64,000 nt of DNA, taken from Flaccisagitta enflata. Taxonomy: Eukaryota; Chaetognatha; Sagittoidea; Aphragmophora. Below the pieces are notes generated by a model that was given only the letters and a program-made list of their open reading frames with translations, ran no database searches and was not told the origin of the DNA. Positions 57,836-64,000 of this stretch are shown here, piece after piece. How positions within the stretch are numbered: position 1 is the first letter of the stretch; each line of letters starts with the position of its first letter. A program made the position numbers and the translations under genes. The stretch lies in contig OZ231127.1 in the NCBI GenBank assembly GCA_965153355.1, forward strand, positions 79,732,001 to 79,796,000, written 5' to 3'.

Positions 57836-58155
57836 TCCCCCCTCCAATTCACAATTATGCAAAGCAGGGCAACGGGTATCGCTGACCACATATTGCCCCT
57901 GGGTGACTGGTTTATACCTCCTTTGTTACCATCCTTGTCAATTCTACCGTCATCAGCATCACCATTTATCAGCACAAATACACCTCCTATTCACAACTTA
58001 CATCTGCCTACATCTTCCATCTCACAGCCGCTATTTCTCGTCCTTTTGATAGACGCTTTGTAAATAACGTTTCATGAACCTTCTAATTGGAAAACATGGA
58101 GTATCTGGGATCTGGGAGGGGGCGTTAGTTGTCATATAAAATTGTGTTTTTAATG
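57836..58155. other. No gene seen
   Basis: Unique sequence between repeats. ATTGTGTT at 58141-58148 recurs at 58371-58378, flanking the next element. Confidence 0.5.
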
Positions 58156-58370
58156 GGCCACTCGGTCGCTCGCTACGTTCATTCGCTCGCACTGCTCACT
58201 CTGCTCACACCGCTCACTCCGCTCATTCGCTACGCAGCGCTGTGCTTCGCTCCATTCACAGGCTCGCTCACTTTCTTGTGGGACAGTTGAATTCTGAAAT
58301 ATGTGTTCATACTGAAAGCGCGTTTGTCGGGAACAAACGTGTTTTTGGTCGTCATTAAAAACACGCCCTG
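58156..58370 (-). repeat. Dispersed GGGCGTGTTTCT / GAGCGAGC element, copy 4
   Basis: Inverted copy: GGCCACTCGGTCGCTCGC to AAACACGCCCTG. ATTGTGTT lies on both sides and may be an 8-bp target duplication, although six unmatched bases lie between it and the left end. Confidence 0.8.
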
Positions 58371-58487
58371 ATTGTGTTGATACCTGCTGGATATATTGCC
58401 ACTTTGCGGTTTTTTCCGAGTCATAGATTTGTAGTAGATGAAGATGTCGCTGTTCCAGCTCCTCTTTCTCTTGCAGCAAGGACGCAT

Positions 58488-58800
<313 letters not shown>

Positions 58801-58934
58801 AAGGGGGAAAAAGAATAAAAGAAATCTGTCAGAAAAAAAGAACTGGTTGTAAACTTTTGGTCTCGCTTGATCCTGCAGGTCTCATCCCTTAGATGAAGTC
58901 TACATAGAGGATTTCATATGATGCCACGTAAACG

Positions 58935-59082
58935 TATGAAATGTGCAACAAAAAGTATCTTACAAAAAACTTTAGGAAAACGCGTTGTTGAAAAATAAAC
59001 TTAACATATAAAAGTAAAATAAAACATTCAAAAGCTATTCATTTCTGTATAGTATATGCTCCCACTCATATACTTAAAAGTA
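58935..59082 (+). repeat. Direct duplication, copy 1
   Basis: Nearly identical to 59287-59427, 352 bp away: TATGAAATGTGCAACAAAAA to CACTCATATACTTA. No terminal features of an LTR were seen. Confidence 0.85.
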
Positions 59083-59286
59083 CGGCAAATCCGCGAACCA
59101 CATTTTTGTATTTATTTGTGCAAATCCATTTTGTTGTTGTTTCAAAAAATGTATGTGTTGGCAATGTGACAATGTTTCACAAGAAAAACAAGTGTGACAC
59201 TTTGTTGAGAAAACATACCCTTGTAGGCAAGAATCGAGAACCACCTTAAGGGGGTCACCGGCATTCCATACCAAGGCACTTGAATA

Positions 59287-59427
59287 TATGAAATGTGCAA
59301 CAAAAAGTATCTTACAAAAAACTTTAGGAGAACGTTTTTGAAAAATAAACTTAACATATAAAAGTAAAATAAAACATTCAAAAGCTTTTCATTTCTGTAT
59401 AGTATATGCTTCCACTCATATACTTAT
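59287..59427 (+). repeat. Direct duplication, copy 2
   Basis: Second copy with a few changes and a small deletion near AGGAGAACGTTTTTG. Confidence 0.85.
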
Positions 59428-60447
59428 ATATATACTTATATGCTTCCACTATGTCAGAAATGATCTTAACATCGCATGGTATCTTGGTTACACCTAATTT
59501 ACTCAACTCGTCAAGCTTCTGTGCAACTTATCTTTGTTTATCTGAATTTAAGCTCTTGTCCCACCCATATGACGCAGAGCAAAATCCGGCCGTCAGAGTT
59601 CAGTCGTTTGAATTTATGGCCCCTTACCAATCTTATCTATTTCCGTGTAATAAATTGGCCTATTGAATTAAACTTAGTATGCCTAATAACAGATAATCTA
59701 ACCATAAAAAACAATATTAAGCCGTGGTAATGGTGCTAGGCAGGTCAAAACTGTTTAGAAATCGAGGAATTCACAAGAAAACTGAGTGCCAAGGCCAAAC
59801 TGTGCCATTCAGCAAACCACATGGTACATCTATGCCAATACTGGTGACACCCAAATGATTAGACCTACGCCCAATTATAGTATATTTTGTGCTACAAAAA
59901 AAGTTTGAAGGCTCCCGGACTTGTATCATGGCCGTAAGTTAATTCCGCAAAGCAGAGGTCACAATGACAATGACTTTTTAAGTATTTGTGAATTTTGAGT
60001 ATTACAATGTAAAATGGCAATAAAATCATAAGGGAGTGGGCCTGTTTGATAGGTTATAGTGTAGTTACACGTTAAACAGCATTACTGGTCAGTTTGCACC
60101 TTGTGAGCGTTATCTAACTAGGTTTATAAGATTTTCAAGAAGATTTTTGATTGATTTTCACAATTTCGAAAATATTATTTTCAATTTTGAGAATTTCAAA
60201 TATCAAAGAAGTATAAAATTTTTGCATTTTTGAAAACATACCGGCCTCCGTATTACAAATGGCTAGCCCGGTATGTTTTTGTTTTTTTGAAATTGTCATT
60301 TTCTATGCAAATTTGAAATTCTCAGTGAATTAGTTATATCACAGTTTTATTCAATTTTCCTATGATTTTCCTTAGAAAAGAACTAAGTTCGCAAGACAAG
60401 GTAATGATCATTTAAACAACATACTGATGACACAGTTGGTAAAGGAA
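59428..60447. other. No gene seen
   Basis: AT-rich sequence. Two overlapping open frames at 59406-59730 have no splice, domain or repeat support. Inverted ATTTTGAAAAC / AAATTGTCATT-like words near 60200-60310 are weak. Confidence 0.45.
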
Positions 60448-60590
60448 AAAGGGCTGGATACACGGCTCTCCAAGTCTCGGGCTAGTGGGCAGGGGCAGAG
60501 ACATAAAAGGCCACTCAAGCAATTGGGCAGGGGCAGTGATGTAAAAACCGCCAAAAGACCTAAAACTAGGCCGGATACACGGCTACTCCC
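60448..60590 (-). repeat. Fragments of hairpin-type dispersed elements
   Basis: GGCTGGATACACGGCTCTCC, GGGCAGGGGCAGTGATG and GGCCGGATACACGGCTAC: two tails in a row without heads. Confidence 0.65.
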
Positions 60591-60598
60591 CATCTCCA

Positions 60599-60599
60599 C

Positions 60600-60649
<50 letters not shown>

Positions 60650-60736
60650 TATTTCTCTCTGCCTTATATTTTTTTCTTTTCATTCGGTCTTCATTCTGTC
60701 TATCTACCTATCTATCAATCAAACTATCTGTCTGTC

Positions 60737-60812
<76 letters not shown>

Positions 60813-60815
60813 TCC
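60599..60815. repeat. (TC)n and (CTTT)n microsatellites
   Basis: TC at 60599-60642, mixed sequence, then CTTT at about 60735-60813. Confidence 0.95.
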
Positions 60816-60944
60816 TTTTTTCTTTCTTTTTAGCCGTTTGCGACTCTTCCTTGGGAGGTACAGTTGCTCCGTCCGAAAAATTTGATGGCGTTAAAAACTT
60901 AAATCGATTGGAAAAGCTTTTTTTCCAAGTATTACTGCCCCTGC

Positions 60945-61052
60945 TCAGCTACAAAACAGCTCCCGTCCTCTCTCATAGTGCCCCTGCCAACCAGCATTAC
61001 TGCCCCTGTCCGCCTGCAGGCGACTACTTATTGGCCGAGTATCCAACCTTGT
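60945..61052 (+). repeat. Tail of a hairpin-type dispersed element
   Basis: Repeated TACTGCCCCTG words, then CCGCCTGCAGGCGACTACTT and CCAACCTTGTT. Confidence 0.6.
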
Positions 61053-61668
61053 TATTTATGCATCATTGTTTTTTTTTTTTTTTTGAAAATTCCAATGATC
61101 CAAAAATTTCAGCTGATTTTCTTAGTGTTTTACTCCTAGTGAGTTGGTTTGTCATATGCTCCTCAAGATTGATATTTTTTGGTTACTGGATAAACTATCA
61201 GAGTTAGTGAATGATGATTTGTCAACGTTTCGGACAATTAGATTTACACTTGATTAAATGGATGAATGAAATGACATGAATCAATTTCACATGAGTGGAT
61301 AGACTGAGAGTGATTAAGTCAATGCATGTTTGTAAATATTAATGAACATATGAATGAATGAACGAATAAATGAATGAATGAATGAATGAATGAATGAATG
61401 AATGAATGAATGGATGGTTAAAAGAATAGATTAAATGACGACAAATACATACATCATGTTATATCGGATACGGTTTTAATAGCTATAGAAAATTATGACA
61501 TGATGAAAGATATGATGAAAGAATGGATTAATAGAATTGATAGAATTAATAGAATTAATAGAATTAATAGAATGATAATTAAATGAATAGAATAAATAAA
61601 TAAATGAATGAATGAATGAATAAATAAATGTTTTAACAAGATATACAAATGATGTTTCATTGTTATAG

Positions 61669-61708
<40 letters not shown>

Positions 61709-61960
61709 AACACTTTCCTTTAATTTGGAAGTAAAAAAAATCTTGAAAATTTGGATTTATGAATGATTTTATAAATGATTTACGAACGAATTTATGGAAA
61801 ATAAATGAATAGTGCTATAATACCATGCTAGATCCATCGAGTTTCAAAAATTAATGAAATAATAATAAACTGTAAATAAAATTTTTTGAATTTATTCTGA
61901 CATTTCATCTTTGAATAATATATTAACTTTTTAGCAATAAATAGCTAAAAAATCAATATT
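61053..61960. other. No gene; (AATG)n-like and poly-A tracts
   Basis: AATG units at about 61350-61410 and 61590-61625, AATAGAATT repeats near 61530-61575, and a 36-base A run at 61672-61707. Confidence 0.6.
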
Positions 61961-62084
61961 TTGCATAAATTTTGTTTGCAATGTGATCAGTATACATTAC
62001 CTGATGATAATCAAATATTGGTTAGCTTCAATTCAATGAATAATTTTTTTACCTACATGAATGGGATCTGCATGGCTGATCTTG

Positions 62085-62450
62085 CTCTGCGTCTTATTGT
62101 TCATAGAGACAAGTTGTCCCATTGTTTTACCTATATTGCTCATTTAATAAGATTCTGCAACACCACGCCTGCTCAATTGTATAAGTTACTGTTCCACCTC
62201 AATTAAATATACCTTTGTTCCTCCTACTATGCCTAACTGTGAAGTTTTGTTGCATCTTCCTGGCTTCATTAGAAAAGCTTTAGTTACACCTCTCTTGTTC
62301 AATTGAATATGTTTCTTCCTCCTGTGATGCTTCTTGTGCACCTGTCTTACTTTTCTTGAACACGTTTCTGTTCCCCCTGTCTTGCTCAAGAAAATATGCC
62401 TTTGTTCCACTTGTCATACTGCTTGCTCCAAACAAGTTTTGATTCATTCC
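62085..62450 (+). repeat. Highly degenerate tandem repeat of about 30-35 bp
   Basis: Irregular recurrences of words like CTTTGTTCCTCCT, TGCTCAATTGAATA and GTTCCACTTGTC. Weak periodicity, judged by eye. Confidence 0.4.
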
Positions 62451-63807
62451 ATTTCTTTCCTTTTCTTATTGAACAAGTAAAAAAAGTTGTTGCTGTTTGG
62501 CCTTGGCATTCGTTATGTCAGATAAATGGTTTCATTACAACACGAGAGATACTTTGAGTTCAATGTTTGACGGAACAAGCGCACGATAACAGTTGCTGGA
62601 AAAAAAATATGAAGACAAGATCGCATATGTATCAAAAACGCAAATTTTATTTCAATATGGCCAACTATTGTTATGTCAGAAAAATTTACCACTGCACTGT
62701 GGCACTGTACTAGTGGTACCACGTTCTTTCCTTATTTTGTTCATTGTGCTGTTCTTATGTGATTCCACTAATGACTTCAACTTTCTGCTAATATGTGATT
62801 ATTTTCTGAAATAATCTCCCTCATCCATGTATAACGTGATGCGTGATATTTTTGTTTTTCTTATTCGAGAGAAATTACGCTATATTTCTGGGGCTACGAT
62901 TATATTGACGGCAAGCTTAAGAATCAACGCTAGAGATTAAACGGTAGATAAAGAGTTCACTTGAATGCGTCATTGTTGTCATGGTTGCATCGGACCTAAA
63001 GACACTCCTCCTAAACTGATTTAGAAGTGCTTCTTTTACGAATTCGATCAACGAAAGACTCGTTTCATAAGCGACCTAGTTTCCAAGCCAAGTTGTGTGG
63101 ACTTAGGTTTGTTATTTAAGAACTAATGTTCAAGGACGGCCAACCCGAGCCCCTCGCGCGCGCGCTCATCAGAATCATTTGCAAAAAGAGAGTGGACCAT
63201 TTAATCATAGATTAGGAAAAGGATAAGTTAGAAAAATAAGCTAGAAAATAGTCCTAATGTCTTTATCATAAGAATGACAAGAGACGACGGATAAACGGAT
63301 GACAAACGCATAAATGAATAAACGATTAGCATGATAACAAAGTATCGGACAGACGAATGGATGGACGGACCGCTTGACGGACAGCTTGATGAAAAAAGGG
63401 GGAAATCCAGTTTTTGAATCGACATTCCCGAACTCTTTTCCTTCCAATTTAAATTCGAACATTTCAAAGACATTTTTTTTCGTAGTTTAAAGAGGCCAAA
63501 AGTTCAAACCTGATAAAACGGTTTAAAAGGGGTTTATTTTCCTTACGAAAGTCTCGTTTGGACTTGAAACTGAATAAAAGAATCTTTAAAGAACGAAGAC
63601 TGCTGGTTTATTGGACATTTCCAAGCTTGTTTTATTGAATGCAAATTTGCAATTTCAATAATTTCATATGAAGGACATCTCGCTCGTTGTTCTGCACGCG
63701 ATACTTTCAGTCCGTCTATTTTATGAATTGCTTGAATGGTTGTCCTTCGGAGCTTCCGTCTTTTTACGTTTCTCGATTACGACCAATTTGTTAAAACAAC
63801 CGTTGTT
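62451..63807. other. No gene seen
   Basis: Unique AT-rich sequence with a short GCGCGCGCGC at about 63157. No supported exon or RNA gene. Confidence 0.5.
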
Positions 63808-64000
63808 AAGTGCGTCCTCGCACTTCTATAAGAGGTCATGTCCGTCGGTTGGTCGGTCGGTCGGTCGGTTGGTTGGTCGGTCGGTCACGCAAACGTTTGA
63901 AATGCGCAAAACGGCTGATTCTGACGTATTTCTTCATTCCTACCACCTTTCATGCCTCACCACATTCATATCTATTCAATCAATCATTCATTTATCCATT
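63808..64000 (+). repeat. Hairpin-headed dispersed element, AAGTGCG type (cut by the window end)
   Basis: Perfect head AAGTGCG-TCCT-CGCACTT at 63808-63825, CTATAAGAGGTCATGTCCGT, a GGTTGGTCGGTCGGTCGG tract, AAACGTTTGAAATGCGC and the start of an (ATTC)-like part. It matches 33586 and the interrupted copy at 47969. Confidence 0.85.

Overview
This window looks like nuclear DNA of an intron-rich invertebrate animal. The reasons are a BEL/Pao-type LTR retrotransposon, a spliced protein-coding gene with GT-AG introns, a tRNA-headed SINE, several MITE-like elements and an extreme load of microsatellites, (CA)n, (GA)n, (GAT)n and (GTT)n, some over 400 bp long. No prokaryotic gene layout, rRNA, intact tRNA gene or CRISPR array is seen. 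Most long open frames are artefacts of simple repeats. The species cannot be named from the sequence alone.

Layout. Positions 1-3750 hold dispersed repeats, microsatellites and one weak candidate exon. Positions 3756-13176 are a nearly intact, very young BEL/Pao element on the minus strand: 551-bp LTRs with one difference, a 5-bp target duplication, and gag and pol in one frame separated by a single TAA. Positions 13182-19418 hold microsatellites and two small inverted-repeat elements. Positions 19419-24346 are a second young LTR element on the plus strand that encodes only a Gag-like protein. It abuts a 2.7-kb AT-rich satellite (24347-27035). Positions 28780-32943 are a 4.2-kb foldback element with long inverted arms.

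From about 35.1 to 52.9 kb lie the 3' exons of one host gene on the plus strand. Eight well-supported exons and one candidate keep a single reading frame across all introns and end at a TGA at 52857. They encode about 309 C-terminal residues that I do not recognise. Its introns are packed with repeats. Two of its 5' splice sites are themselves amplified in tandem (75-bp and 31-bp units), and several of its 3' splice sites sit directly behind (TC)n tracts. Downstream, 53-64 kb has no recognisable gene and holds foldback elements, minisatellites and more microsatellites.

A recurring theme is a family of short dispersed elements. Each starts with a small hairpin, runs into a TCGG-like tetranucleotide tract and ends in CTTGTT. 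Hairpin stems differ between subfamilies (AGTCGCG, AGTTGCG, AGATGCG, AGGTGCG, AAGTGCG), yet the two arms, and an inverted copy near the far end, change together. One copy is nested in another, and one has grown a 1.3-kb internal minisatellite. This family and the duplicated splice sites are the most novel signals here.
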